DNA of 36,233 nt, taken from a virus. Every line of letters starts with the position of its first letter. The stretch's first letter is position 1. This document shows, piece after piece, positions 18,415-27,428 of the stretch. The notes below the pieces were generated by a model. It searched no databases, was not told the origin of the DNA, and saw only the letters and a list, made by a program, of their open reading frames with translations. The DNA lies in the IMG/VR virus record IMGVR_UViG_3300028025_002671, positions 1-36,233 of that record; one strand, given 5' to 3'. The position numbers and the translations under genes were made by a program.

Positions 18415-20934
18415 TTATTTCCTTTGGCCAACGCCATTGATCTCAATCCGTAATGCGTTCTGATTGGCTGGTGCCTGCGCCGCAGCAGTAGCCGCTGGCT
18501 TGGCCAATGCATTCACTACTGCGTTTGTTGGGCCCCTACCCGCTTGGCGCGCCATGGCTTTTTCAATTGCGTCTGCCGCCAAGGCAGGACTAGACAGCTC
18601 ACGGGCCAATTCTAACGCTACTTTGTCGTCCATTTGTCCAGACAAACGCTTCACGACGTTGTTAAAAATAGTCAGCGGCGTGCTCAACAAAGACGGGAAA
18701 GGCAAACCGCCTTGCGCGGCGGCTTCTGTCGCCGAACTTTGGCCAGTGGGGCCTGCTGGGCGGCCAGCCTTGGCCAAACGCTCATACTCAGCTTGACGCG
18801 CCAAGTCGTCACGCACTGCATTGACCGTTTGCAACTGACGCGCGTCTAGGCCCTTAGTCAGGTCGGTGATACGCTTTTCAATTGCTAAGGCGTTAGAACC
18901 AGGCGGCAGGGCGGGCGCCAACTTGTTACCGCTGGCGTCGGCCATCTCACGAATTTTGGCCAGACGGGCGGCGTCTTTGCCAACCACGTCAAAACGCTGC
19001 GACAAGTTCATGCCGGCGTCGTCCAGAATTGCGATCGGGTTTTTGTAGTCCTTCAAGAACTGCGCTTGTTTGGTAAGGTCTACTTCGCCAGTCACCGCGT
19101 TAACGACTTTTTGGCGGTACAGGTCTTCAATGCCTGCGCGGGCCGTAACCATGGCATCAGGGTTTTTACCAAACATTTCGACAAACTGGCCTGCTTCGCG
19201 CTCACCTCTAGGCTGAAAGAACTTGGTGACGACGTCGTCAGCGTTGAGCTTGGGCTCGTTCAACGATGTCTGCTTGAACAGATTGGCGTTAATGCCGGTC
19301 TTAAAACGAGGCACATATTGAGTGCGGTACAAGTTGACCGCGTCCGCATAAGCTGTCTTGGCCGCGTCTGGCAACGCGGTGCTCTTACCGATCGCGTCGT
19401 CAATAGCGTCATGCAACTGGCCCAGATTGCGCAGGGTTGAGCTGGCCGTTGGGTTCATCGACGACTTAGCCGCAGCAATGTCGGCGTTGATAGCCTTACG
19501 AATATCATCAAGTTGCTGTAAGGTGGCCTCTGGTGGAAGCTCAACTTCATCCGACACTTTAGTTAGCTTAGACGACAGTTTGCCTTTGCCCACAGGCGCT
19601 TCTGGTGCTGGCTTGGGTTTGAACGACAAGAGCTTGCGCACTGTCTCAGGCGCCGTCTCAGACGCAAAGTCTGACAGCTTACGACCAAGAATAGTCTCGG
19701 CTTGGTTAACCACGTTGCTGACGTCAATTTTGGCGTCGCCGGCCTCAGTAAAGGCTTTCTGATACGCAGGCTCAATCACGCCCTTCTTGACAATCTCGCG
19801 CTCTTTATTGGCCGCGGCCAACAAAGCCTCGCCCGCTTCTCGTGGGGTAACGGTTGTTGAGCCCAATCCGCTTTCAATCTTGGCCTTGACGCGGTCAATG
19901 ACGCGTTGGAATCGCTCGCCCACACGGCCCTCTTGGGCCAGACGGGCTTGGTTAGTCTGCGCGGCTTGGTTGGCGTAATCCGTAGCAGCGCCTGGCACTT
20001 CTTTGAGCTTTTCTTGCAAAGCCGAGAAACGTGTGCTGCCCACGGGCGCGGCGACTTCACCAGCTGTTGGGGCCGAGCCTGGCACAATGATGGCGTCTTT
20101 AGCTCGCAAAGCGTTGATGATTTCTTGGCCCTTACCTTCGACCGCGTCCAGCAACGTGGTGCCCTTGATGTCGCGCAGTCGGTTCACCGCGGTGGCGGCT
20201 TTGCCAACCAAAGGGCCAACAATTGTAGGCAACACAGCGCCGATACCAGCACCCGCCTCTGTAGCGTTGGGGTCAATGATGGCAGCAGACGCGCCGCCAG
20301 AGACGGCGCCGCCGCCTGCTTTGGTGGCAAGGTTTGTGCCTTTAAAACCAGCGGATTCAATGGCTGTCGCAGCAGGCGTCAGGAAGCGCGCCAGCGAAGG
20401 CGCCATCTCAGCAACCTTTTTAAGCGGCGCAGCAATAGCACCGCCCACGGGCAGTGTGCCAATAACTTCGCCAGTCATCTCACCTGCACCAGTAGCAAAA
20501 GGCTGTTGCTTTTTGATGTCCGCAATAGCTTCTTGCTCAGCCAGTTTGCGTTCTGCTGCGTCTTCTTGTAAGGCGCGGCCTTGTTGAGCAGCGCGAGAAC
20601 CAGGCTCACCGAGCTTTTCCAAGCCCATGCCAACCAAGCGTTGGCCGCCAAACATGACGTCGCCAATACCTTTGGAGACGCCTTGCGACAAGCCAGCAAG
20701 CGGCGCGCCAATAGTCTCAAAGAAACCGGCAGCGCCTGTCAGCGGTGCGGGGCCTTTGGGTGCTGCTGGTGCGGGAGCAGCAGCAGGCGCGTCATCAGTC
20801 AACCATTTGTCACCAACCAAATAGGCTTTCATGCCTTCTTTGTTGGTGGCAGATTGCAGGATAGGTTGCCACTGGTCGCCGACCAGTACAACACGTTCGC
20901 CTGTTTGAGGATTTGTTGCGGTTTGCAAGCCCAT
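18415..20934 (-). CDS. Large internal virion / DNA ejection protein
   Basis: The 839-residue protein is chosen from ATG 20934, with AAAGG 6 bases before it; a TTG at 20940 in frame is less likely. Short N-terminal repeats (GERVVLVGDQWQPI, MKAYLVGDKWLTD) are followed by Ala/Pro-rich linkers, hydrophobic Gly/Ala-rich helices at about 70-260 and long charged helices to the end. This fits P22 gp16/gp20-type proteins that leave the capsid ahead of the DNA to form a channel through the envelope. No lysozyme motif is seen. Confidence 0.75.
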   Translation of the reverse strand: MGLQTATNPQTGERVVLVGDQWQPILQSATNKEGMKAYLVGDKWLTDDAPAAAPAPAAPKGPAPLTGAAGFFETIGAPLAGLSQGVSKGIGDVMFGGQRLVGMGLEKLGEPGSRAAQQGRALQEDAAERKLAEQEAIADIKKQQPFATGAGEMTGEVIGTLPVGGAIAAPLKKVAEMAPSLARFLTPAATAIESAGFKGTNLATKAGGGAVSGGASAAIIDPNATEAGAGIGAVLPTIVGPLVGKAATAVNRLRDIKGTTLLDAVEGKGQEIINALRAKDAIIVPGSAPTAGEVAAPVGSTRFSALQEKLKEVPGAATDYANQAAQTNQARLAQEGRVGERFQRVIDRVKAKIESGLGSTTVTPREAGEALLAAANKEREIVKKGVIEPAYQKAFTEAGDAKIDVSNVVNQAETILGRKLSDFASETAPETVRKLLSFKPKPAPEAPVGKGKLSSKLTKVSDEVELPPEATLQQLDDIRKAINADIAAAKSSMNPTASSTLRNLGQLHDAIDDAIGKSTALPDAAKTAYADAVNLYRTQYVPRFKTGINANLFKQTSLNEPKLNADDVVTKFFQPRGEREAGQFVEMFGKNPDAMVTARAGIEDLYRQKVVNAVTGEVDLTKQAQFLKDYKNPIAILDDAGMNLSQRFDVVGKDAARLAKIREMADASGNKLAPALPPGSNALAIEKRITDLTKGLDARQLQTVNAVRDDLARQAEYERLAKAGRPAGPTGQSSATEAAAQGGLPFPSLLSTPLTIFNNVVKRLSGQMDDKVALELARELSSPALAADAIEKAMARQAGRGPTNAVVNALAKPAATAAAQAPANQNALRIEINGVGQRK

Positions 20935-20943
20935 GGTCAACCT

Positions 20944-22233
20944 TTAATCTGGAACAAAGCCTTCAGGAGGCGCAATGCCCGATGGGACAGCGGTGTTACC
21001 CGACGCCATATCTTGCGTGACAAACTGGTTCTTACGCGCTTTCATTAAACGCAACACTTCTTTGCCGGCTTCTTTACGAACTTCAGTTGGCAATGCAGTA
21101 TCGGCCAATTGACCAGCGGCTTGTTTGTAAGACGCGGTGTCTGCGTTAGATTGCGGGCCTTCAAAACGCGGGACCATTTTGAGCGCAAGATCGGCAATTG
21201 GCGCCAACTTACCCGCGGCAATATCGCCAGGCGTAGCTTTGTTAAATGCGCGCACGCCAATATCCACTGCCTTACCAATATAGCCACCAGTAGACTGGTC
21301 AATAAGGCCGCCGTCTTTAGTGACGTTTGCAAGTTCGCTGATGGCAAGATCAAGGTCCCTAGCCATAGTCTCTTTTTGCGCTTTAGTCTTTTCGTACGTC
21401 GCGCTTGGTTTGCCCGCGCCTTTAACGGTGCTGACAACGTCACCAAATTTGTTAAAGTTAGTGACCGTACCGTCGCTTGCGATAGTTTGACGAGCCACTG
21501 CTTTTGGATTCTCTGCGTTAGCAATCCGCGTATTTTCTTGCGCAATACGTTGGCGTTCGCGCTCGTTAGTCGCAATTTCGGCAGGGCTCATGGTTTTTTT
21601 AATGTCTGAGCCTGTAACCATTTGAGCGCCGCCGCCGCCAGCGTACTTAGGCGTGGCAATTACGCGAGAGCCGCCGCCATAATCTTGCGATGTAAAGGTT
21701 TGTTCCAATTGATCCTTGGCGTCCAAAATGCCGCGCAAAGTTCTAAGCTGCCACGCTGGAAGCTCAGCAGGGTTTTGGGGGAGCGACGCAGCGATCTGCT
21801 GTGCTTTTGTAGCGTCAATGTTGCCTAGTTTTACGTTGCGGTCAAGATCAGCAAGGATTTCTTCGGATGTGTTAAAACTAGCAATATCTTTGACTGCTTT
21901 GTTTGCTTTTTGAATGCGCAATTCAAAATCGCTTTTGCCTACCTCGTTACGAAGTTTGCTAGTCTCTAACAAAGTCTTTTCGACCGCGGGCAGCTTAGAG
22001 CCAAGGTTTGCACCAATAACGTTTTGACGCAATTTGTTAGGGTCAATTTCACCTGTGGTACCAAGAGAAGAGGCATACGCGCGGTTTAGCGCGTCTTCTT
22101 GCTCAATGGCGCGGTTAGCCAATTCGTTTTGGCGTTGATAGGTTTGAATCTGTTGCGCTTGCGCAAACGCGTTTAACGGGTTTTGAATTTCAACTGGTCT
22201 AACACCAAGTGCAATGGATGGATCGAGAGCCAT
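20944..22233 (-). CDS. Internal virion / ejection protein
   Basis: The 429-residue protein begins with a helical Gln-rich segment (NAFAQAQQIQTYQRQNELANRAIEQEDALNRAY) typical of phage ejection proteins. The middle holds low-complexity GGG stretches, and the C-terminal half is helical (TYEKTKAQKETMARDLDLAIS). It lies between the gp7-like gene and the large ejection protein, as in the P22 gp7-gp20-gp16 order. Function is inferred from place and composition. Confidence 0.75.
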   Translation of the reverse strand: MALDPSIALGVRPVEIQNPLNAFAQAQQIQTYQRQNELANRAIEQEDALNRAYASSLGTTGEIDPNKLRQNVIGANLGSKLPAVEKTLLETSKLRNEVGKSDFELRIQKANKAVKDIASFNTSEEILADLDRNVKLGNIDATKAQQIAASLPQNPAELPAWQLRTLRGILDAKDQLEQTFTSQDYGGGSRVIATPKYAGGGGAQMVTGSDIKKTMSPAEIATNERERQRIAQENTRIANAENPKAVARQTIASDGTVTNFNKFGDVVSTVKGAGKPSATYEKTKAQKETMARDLDLAISELANVTKDGGLIDQSTGGYIGKAVDIGVRAFNKATPGDIAAGKLAPIADLALKMVPRFEGPQSNADTASYKQAAGQLADTALPTEVRKEAGKEVLRLMKARKNQFVTQDMASGNTAVPSGIAPPEGFVPD

Positions 22234-22242
22234 ATCTAATCC

Positions 22243-22953
22243 TTAATAATCTAAGTTTTCGTAACCACCAGAATTACCATAGTAGTTAAAACTTGTTGGG
22301 CTAGACGCAGGTCTGTTTCGGGTCAGCGCGTTTACCAAGTTATTACCTTGGTTGTAGTTAAGGTAAGTGCCAACAGCATTGCTATATGCATTAGCCGCAC
22401 CAACTTGACCTGCCGCGCCAGCAGCAGCGCCGCCAGTTAAATAATTGCCCATGGCCCCTGCATTAGCCGCGCCAGCAGCGCCAAGGTTGGCCGCTGTAGT
22501 TTGACCAACACCAGCCAACGATTGCAAAGGTTGAAGTCTGGCCGCACGCTCTTGTTGATAGCGGTTGAATGCGTTGGTGTACTCTTGCGAGCCCATCTCT
22601 TGGCCGTAGCTAGTCGCCGCGCGCAATGCGTTGCCAGAGATTAAACCGCCGCGGGAGGCTGCTTGAGCGTCAAGCGCTTTCTGACCTTCTTTTAGGCGGA
22701 AGGCGTACCCTGGGTCTCTTGTAAACTCATCATATGCAAACGGCGTGTAATCAGCAGCGCCTTCAAGTTTGCCTAGCGCGCGAACACCAGCCTGCAAAAA
22801 AGGCATCTGGTCTTGACGCGTCTGCTGGAACTGAGCATCTGAAAGAGCCGATGCTTCACGCGCGGCGCCTGCTTGCGTTTCACCAGCGCTTCTAGAAGCA
22901 CTAGACCCAAGTAACGCGCTGCCTACAATTGCGCCTGCTGTCCACCATGACAT
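22243..22953 (-). CDS. P22 gp7-like DNA transfer protein
   Basis: The 236-residue protein (P22 gp7 is about the same size) has an N-terminal hydrophobic segment, WWTAGAIVGSALLGSSASR. It also carries the family hallmark FTRDPGYAFRLKEGQKALDA followed by SRGGLISGNALRA and a YTNAFNRYQ helix. The rest is an Ala/Gly-rich stretch and an Asn/Tyr-rich tail. These proteins are packaged in the capsid and enter the host with the DNA. Confidence 0.88.
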   Translation of the reverse strand: MSWWTAGAIVGSALLGSSASRSAGETQAGAAREASALSDAQFQQTRQDQMPFLQAGVRALGKLEGAADYTPFAYDEFTRDPGYAFRLKEGQKALDAQAASRGGLISGNALRAATSYGQEMGSQEYTNAFNRYQQERAARLQPLQSLAGVGQTTAANLGAAGAANAGAMGNYLTGGAAAGAAGQVGAANAYSNAVGTYLNYNQGNNLVNALTRNRPASSPTSFNYYGNSGGYENLDY

Positions 22954-22954
22954 A

Positions 22955-23419
22955 TCATTCTCCTTTTAACGCCAACGCTGCTTGACGTTCAATTAAATCT
23001 GGTTTGATCTTGTTGTACGCATCAAAAAACGACATCTCACAAGGTTCAATCAGTTCTGCTTCAATCTCATCCAAATCAATTTTGTCTGTCTTGTGCACTG
23101 TAATGCCAATGGCATCTGTAAGCGCATAAGTGACACGTTTGGTACCTGGTTTGGACTCGATTACGTCGCCTTCCTTAAGGTGGCGCATTCCAGTTTCACT
23201 CCACGCTATTATTTCACCTTTTGCACAAATAAAGAAGTGATCTTTTTTGTGAATTTTACCTATGACTAGTGTATTAGCCGGACGCCAAACTTTACGGCAA
23301 TACATGCCATCAGCAGAAAAATAATGGTCTGTGACGGGTTCAATTTGGGGCATCAACATGACTTCATGTTGAAGGCGCTCAATTTGCTCAAGTGTTGGTG
23401 TAACAGTTAACGCGCTCAT
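22955..23419 (-). CDS. Cupin-like virion-module protein of unknown function
   Basis: The 154-residue protein has a beta-barrel pattern: HYFSADGMYCRKVWRPANTL, KIHKKDHFFICAKGEI, then GMRHLKEGDVIESKPGTKRV. The G...H..K.DH and later P-G-x-x-H-like positions suit a cupin fold, though the full metal site is not clear. The C-terminal part is acidic and helical. It overlaps the upstream gene by ATGA. Confidence 0.7.
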   Translation of the reverse strand: MSALTVTPTLEQIERLQHEVMLMPQIEPVTDHYFSADGMYCRKVWRPANTLVIGKIHKKDHFFICAKGEIIAWSETGMRHLKEGDVIESKPGTKRVTYALTDAIGITVHKTDKIDLDEIEAELIEPCEMSFFDAYNKIKPDLIERQAALALKGE

Positions 23420-24000
23420 ATGATCTGGCTCACAGTTAGCACCACGCCAGGCGAGGCGGGTTTAGCCGGCGACGTAGTGGCAGCAATTGTCGTGATCTGG
23501 GCTGAGCCGCCCACGGTCAGCCAGTACAGCTGCAAATAGTCGCCCGCCTCATATTCTTCATAAAAATTGACCGTCAAAAGGGCCGCGCCGTCAACAGCAC
23601 CAACCTTTTTCGGAACAGTCACCGTGCTAGCCGTGGCGGCAGTATCGACGCCGTTCTTGCGCAACCAGACATACACGGCGTCTTCAGTTGCCGAAGCGTT
23701 TGTAAATTGCACACTAAACGCCACCGTTGTCAGCCCGCTGGCGTTAAACACAATCCGCGACGTGGGCGTGCCCACCGCGGTGTTGCGGGTCACGCCAGTT
23801 GTGTTAAACGTAATCGCCGTGGGCGTGTTGGCCGCGGCGGTCTGGTTTGTGGTGTCTGAAAAAACCCCGTACGGCAGCGTCAAAAAGTAGTTGTACAGGT
23901 TTGTAAAAAACCTGTACCACGACCGCTCCATGAGCTGGCCAAGCGAATCCACCACGGGTACCCGCGAAGATGGTATGCGTGTGCTGGCCGCGTCAAGCAT
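23416..24000 (-). CDS. Beta-rich structural protein
   Basis: The 194-residue protein has a helical N terminus (LGQLMERSWYRFFTNLYNYF) typical of small phage proteins just after gp10. It is followed by a strand-rich region (RIVFNASGLTTVAFSVQF, AVYVWLRKNGVDT, NFYEEYEAGDYLQLYWLT) resembling C1q/TNF-like trimeric domains. It may be a capsid or tail accessory protein or a fibre head; the needle protein of P22 (gp26) is not evident elsewhere in this block. Confidence 0.7.
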   Translation of the reverse strand: MLDAASTRIPSSRVPVVDSLGQLMERSWYRFFTNLYNYFLTLPYGVFSDTTNQTAAANTPTAITFNTTGVTRNTAVGTPTSRIVFNASGLTTVAFSVQFTNASATEDAVYVWLRKNGVDTAATASTVTVPKKVGAVDGAALLTVNFYEEYEAGDYLQLYWLTVGGSAQITTIAATTSPAKPASPGVVLTVSQII

Positions 24001-25435
24001 TGGTAGGCGTCACGTTGAGTTGCGCGCCCATGATTGCAATCTTCACGGGGTCTGTGCCTGACAGCTCATACACGCGGTCGCGCAGCTTCAGCGTCATGCC
24101 CATGCGACGGGCAAACGCTCGGTTGTAATACTCACCAATCTTGCCCATCGACATCCAATGTTCGTTGGACCATGTGTGGCCGCCGTCATCTGACCAGCGC
24201 AACATCATTTGTGGGTTGCTGCCTTGGCCATCGTTAATACCTACGCCCGCCTCGCAATCAATCTGCAGCGTGTGCTGCGATGTGCGCTTGAGGTTGTTGG
24301 TGCCCGTGGGCAGCGCGCGCCATGTGCGCAACCACTTCTGAATGTCGCCGTTGTCTGAATAGTCAGTCAGGTCAAACGCGTACAAATTGCCGTTTTCGTA
24401 GTCGCCCACAATGATTTCATTGTTGTAGACCACTTGGCAGTTGGAACGGTGGCGGGTGAAATCGCCGTTGTCCCAGCCTGCGCGCTCATGCCACGCCTGC
24501 GTGGCCGCGTCGTACACCCAAGTGGTGTTGGCCGTAGGGAAGATCAGCACGTAAAAGGTGTGGCCGTCTTGCTGGTAGGTATACGCCAGCGCGTCGGAAA
24601 GGTCCGTGTACTGCTGGATTTGCCATTCAACGGCGTGCGTAGATATGCGCTGGCCTTTGTAGCCGTTGGTGCGGTAGACAATACCGCGCCCGCGGGCGTC
24701 CGCACCTAGCCAGAACACGCTGTTGTCCATCTTGGCAACAGAGTAGGGCGCAATGCAACCCAATTCGTTAAACGCGCCTTGGATGCGTTGAAGCGGGAAG
24801 TTGGCGGTGCCGGCGTCGTACCAGACTTCAACTGAGTTGGTGCCGAACAGCCAGACTTCTCGGTGGTCTACAACTAGCGACACCAAGTTGTCAGGATCGC
24901 CCTCAGCGCTCGCAAAAGCAAGCGGGTCTACCGACGTACCATCGAGCAGCTGAGTGACCCAGAAACGCGAACTGTTGGGCTCGTTGAACACAAAGTAGCC
25001 GTCGATGTAGCCGACCGTCACCGCGCCCTCAAAGTCGGGGTCGGTAATCTCGGCAAACACTTCGGTGTTTGTGTTGTAGATAAAGCCGTCAGGGTTGCAC
25101 GCGATAAAAATCTGAATGCCGTTGTCGGACATAGACACGGGGCCAGTGCCAGTGACCGTGCCAATAGCTGTGCCCTTCAGGCGGGTGCGGCCATACGTTT
25201 CAACCTTGTAAAACGTATCGCCCGACACGGCGTACATGATGTCGTTGACTTTCCACAGCCCGCGGATGGGGCCATCGCCAACGGCTGACTTGCGCTTCAG
25301 CCCAGGGCAGCGCGACAGAAACGCTGGCTCTTTGCCAGCTTCTGGCACGATCTCTGGAAACAAGTTGACCATGCGGTTGTCCGCGGCGTTGACGCTGCGG
25401 GCCACATAGGAAGAACCAAGGATCGGGGAATCCAT
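23993..25435 (-). CDS. P22 gp10-like tail accessory (packaged DNA stabilisation) protein
   Basis: At 480 residues it is close in size to P22 gp10. The start SPILGSSYVARSVNAADNRM and the NLFPEIVPEAGKEPAF segment are typical of this family, followed by beta-propeller-like repeats (GYFVFNEPNSSRFW, REVWLFGTNSVEVWYD, DGHTFYVLIFPT). It closes the portal after DNA packaging. The HNH gene on the other strand begins 50 bp upstream of it. Confidence 0.88.
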   Translation of the reverse strand: MDSPILGSSYVARSVNAADNRMVNLFPEIVPEAGKEPAFLSRCPGLKRKSAVGDGPIRGLWKVNDIMYAVSGDTFYKVETYGRTRLKGTAIGTVTGTGPVSMSDNGIQIFIACNPDGFIYNTNTEVFAEITDPDFEGAVTVGYIDGYFVFNEPNSSRFWVTQLLDGTSVDPLAFASAEGDPDNLVSLVVDHREVWLFGTNSVEVWYDAGTANFPLQRIQGAFNELGCIAPYSVAKMDNSVFWLGADARGRGIVYRTNGYKGQRISTHAVEWQIQQYTDLSDALAYTYQQDGHTFYVLIFPTANTTWVYDAATQAWHERAGWDNGDFTRHRSNCQVVYNNEIIVGDYENGNLYAFDLTDYSDNGDIQKWLRTWRALPTGTNNLKRTSQHTLQIDCEAGVGINDGQGSNPQMMLRWSDDGGHTWSNEHWMSMGKIGEYYNRAFARRMGMTLKLRDRVYELSGTDPVKIAIMGAQLNVTPTNA

Positions 25436-25437
25436 TA

Positions 25438-25446
25438 TGTTATAAT
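25438..25446 (+). promoter_or_regulatory. Extended -10 promoter for the HNH gene
   Basis: TGTTATAAT carries a consensus TATAAT (25441-25446) with the TGn extension, and no good -35 is present. It sits just outside the gp10-like start and faces the HNH gene, so the endonuclease may be transcribed alone. Confidence 0.55.
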
Positions 25447-25485
25447 TCCTGTGTTAATGTTAAAACACTGCAAAGGCTTAACGAT

Positions 25486-25977
25486 ATGTCTGCTAATCTT
25501 ACCCCGAATGAGTTGCGTGAATTGTTGCATTATGACGCTAACACAGGAATTTTTACTTGGCTTGCCCGCGCGGCAAAAGCTATCCATGTTGGAGATGTTG
25601 CGGGTAACACCAATAAGTTTGGCTACACCACAATAGGCTTTAAAAAGAAAATCTATAAAGCCCATCGTTTGGCGTGGTTGTACACACATGGAACTTGGCC
25701 TAATGGTCTGATTGATCACGTTAACGGAATTAAATCCGACAACAGACTGGTTAATCTTCGTGTTGTTAATGAAACTGGCAACTCCGAAAATGTACGCCGA
25801 CCAAATAAACGAAACAAATCTGGTTTCATGGGTGTTATTTTGTTTCAAAACAAATGGCGAGCCAGCATTACCGTTAACAAAAAAACGCGGCGAATTGGCG
25901 ATTTTGCTACGCCCGAAGAAGCACATCAGGCTTATTTGGATGCGAAGCGTAAACATCATCAGTCCTGTACAGTTTAG
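25486..25977 (+). CDS. Free-standing HNH homing endonuclease with AP2-like DNA-binding domain
   Basis: The 163-residue protein carries the HNH core AHRLAWLYTHGTWPNG (residues about 59-74), LIDHVNGIKSDNRLVNLR (75-92), with the His-Asn-His pattern, then the NKSGFMGVILFQNKWRASI and GDFATPEEAHQAYLDA segment of an AP2-like domain. It faces against all flanking late genes and is flanked by two intact virion genes, as expected of a mobile endonuclease. AAAGG lies 9 bases before ATG 25486. Confidence 0.92.
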   Translation: MSANLTPNELRELLHYDANTGIFTWLARAAKAIHVGDVAGNTNKFGYTTIGFKKKIYKAHRLAWLYTHGTWPNGLIDHVNGIKSDNRLVNLRVVNETGNSENVRRPNKRNKSGFMGVILFQNKWRASITVNKKTRRIGDFATPEEAHQAYLDAKRKHHQSCTV

Positions 25978-25988
25978 TAATTTCAACA

Positions 25989-26702
25989 TCAATAGTTGCC
26001 AGCATAGATGTTGAATCGTTGACGGTTGGCCACCAAAGCGTACGGCACTGCCATCACGTCATCTGGGTTGTTGATGCGCTTCAGGTTGCGCTTGGAAGTC
26101 ATCGCAATGCGCTGAACTTGAGGGCTGGGCTCAATGCCGTACTCAGGCGCAATTTCCATAGCCAAGTTGTACGTAAACGCGCGCATGTAGCCTGGCGGAA
26201 AGTGCAGCTCGGTCACCAATGTGGCGGGCTGGCTTAGTTTTTCCACCGACACAAAGTGAAACTCTAACTCTTGCGTAGGCTTAGGGTAGAGATATATTTC
26301 AATGTCAGGGAACGTCATGTTGACCCACATAACTTGCGGGTAGGTGGACGTCACATTCTTAACAGCAATACCGTTGTACTGCTGTTGGTTGATCATTTTT
26401 ATGCCGTACGACACGCCGTTAGGCGCTTTGAAATACGTGGCATCATCAAGCAAAACGGGGCGCAGGCCGACAAAGTCACCCGATGGGCCAAGCGTGCGGC
26501 TAATGGTGCTGGCCGGCCACGTAAAAATTTGATCTTGGGTGGAAAAGATAGACAGACGCTCTGTGTTCCAGCTGTCCACCATTTGGTCGAACGCAGTCAA
26601 GGCATCTTGAGACATGGCGGCGGAAGGCGTTTCACCTTCGGCGAGAACACCCAGCAGACGCAGGGCTCGATTGATCTGATCGCCAGCTGTGTATGTGGCC
26701 AT
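25989..26702 (-). CDS. P22 gp4-like tail accessory / head-tail adaptor protein
   Basis: The 237-residue protein starts TAGDQINRALRLLGVLAEGE and has WNTERLSIF, FHFVSVEKLSQP and YNLAMEIAPEYG, all typical of the P22 gp4 family that binds below the portal. It is longer than P22 gp4 (166 residues), as is usual outside the enteric phages. It precedes the gp10-like gene, with the HNH gene between them. Confidence 0.85.
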   Translation of the reverse strand: MATYTAGDQINRALRLLGVLAEGETPSAAMSQDALTAFDQMVDSWNTERLSIFSTQDQIFTWPASTISRTLGPSGDFVGLRPVLLDDATYFKAPNGVSYGIKMINQQQYNGIAVKNVTSTYPQVMWVNMTFPDIEIYLYPKPTQELEFHFVSVEKLSQPATLVTELHFPPGYMRAFTYNLAMEIAPEYGIEPSPQVQRIAMTSKRNLKRINNPDDVMAVPYALVANRQRFNIYAGNY

Positions 26703-26704
26703 AT

Positions 26705-26887
26705 TTAAGCCTCTTCTGTATCTACTTTTCTACGGCGTTTGACTTCCAGCACGTTTACAGGAACCACCTCAACAGGCGTGTCTAGAGTATAGCGCACCCA
26801 GCCGTTTGCTTCATCTGCAATTGCTTCAGCTTCCATGTTCGCCACCTTGGCGCCATGAACATCATGTTTCATGTAGATGATTGGCAT
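26705..26887 (-). CDS. Small conserved head-tail module protein
   Basis: The 60-residue protein (MPIIYMKHDVHGAKVANMEA) has a strand-helix start, GWVRYTL strands and a basic end (VKRRRKVDTEEA). It overlaps no gene and has a clear ribosome-binding site AAGGAA. Small proteins like this are common between coat and gp4 genes. Function is unknown. Confidence 0.75.
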   Translation of the reverse strand: MPIIYMKHDVHGAKVANMEAEAIADEANGWVRYTLDTPVEVVPVNVLEVKRRRKVDTEEA

Positions 26888-26900
26888 TTATTTCCTTAGA

Positions 26901-26918
26901 ACGGGCCCAAAGGCCCGT
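26901..26918 (-). other. GC-rich hairpin upstream of the small head-tail gene
   Basis: ACGGGCC (26901-26907), loop CAAA, GGCCCGT (26912-26918). In the - strand transcript it is followed by TCTAAGGAAA, which lacks a U-run. It may be a weak terminator or a transcript-stabilising hairpin, like the two UUCG hairpins upstream. Confidence 0.55.
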
Positions 26919-26923
26919 TTGGT

Positions 26924-27385
26924 TTAGCTTGCGCCGTGGATGATGCAGAAGTTGATAATGACAGCTTCAGAGTATGAAGTGGCAGCAGTCAAATTTCGCA
27001 ACGTAATCAAAGCAGAACCAGCAGCCAAATACGAAACGTAAGTGGTGTAAGCTCCCGCCGCGCTACCAGTAGTGTTGCTAGAAACGCAAACAATGATTGT
27101 GTCATTGATAGAAATTGTGCTGTTAGTCAAGATAAATGACACAGCAGCGCTTCCTGCCAATGCCGCATCATGCATCGTAATACGACCAGCAGACTTGTTT
27201 AAAGTCACGCCTGTCGATTTACTTGTCAATTGCGTCACAGCACCTTGTCCCGCTGCGGTATAGCCAATTTCGGTTGTAGCGTAAACGGTAGTTCCAACCA
27301 CGGTTGAAGGAGTAACAGCACCAATAGTGCCGCCATCAATATCTTGGTCGCTGTACGCAACGCCAATTGATCTAGTATTACCCAT
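26924..27385 (-). CDS. Beta-rich head accessory protein
   Basis: The 153-residue protein is almost wholly strand-rich with Thr/Ser/Ala bias (VTQLTSKSTGVTLNKSAGRI, DTIIVCVSSNTTGSAAGAYT, INFCIIHGAS). Proteins ending ..EAVxINFAIIxG with a TQxTSKxTGVTLN start occur beside coat genes and are probably capsid decoration or fibre-head proteins. The call is by analogy. Confidence 0.7.
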   Translation of the reverse strand: MGNTRSIGVAYSDQDIDGGTIGAVTPSTVVGTTVYATTEIGYTAAGQGAVTQLTSKSTGVTLNKSAGRITMHDAALAGSAAVSFILTNSTISINDTIIVCVSSNTTGSAAGAYTTYVSYLAAGSALITLRNLTAATSYSEAVIINFCIIHGAS

Positions 27386-27395
27386 TTTCTAATCC

Positions 27396-27421
27396 TTTTA
27401 AAAATGGGGGCCGAAGCCCCC
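27396..27421 (-). terminator. UUCG-loop intrinsic terminator after the 135-residue head protein gene
   Basis: In the - strand transcript GGGGGC-TTCG-GCCCCC (27421-27406) forms a 6-bp GC stem closed by a stable UUCG loop. It is followed by ATTTTTAAAA, so termination should be efficient but perhaps partial. Confidence 0.8.
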
Positions 27422-27428
27422 TTTAGAT

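Noticed and set aside
25444-25551. 13-bp inverted repeat (AATTCCTGTGTTA and its complement at 25539-25551) as a homing site or terminal repeat of the HNH gene
   Set aside because: One copy lies inside the endonuclease coding sequence at a conserved protein motif, so it does not flank an insertion and is probably chance.
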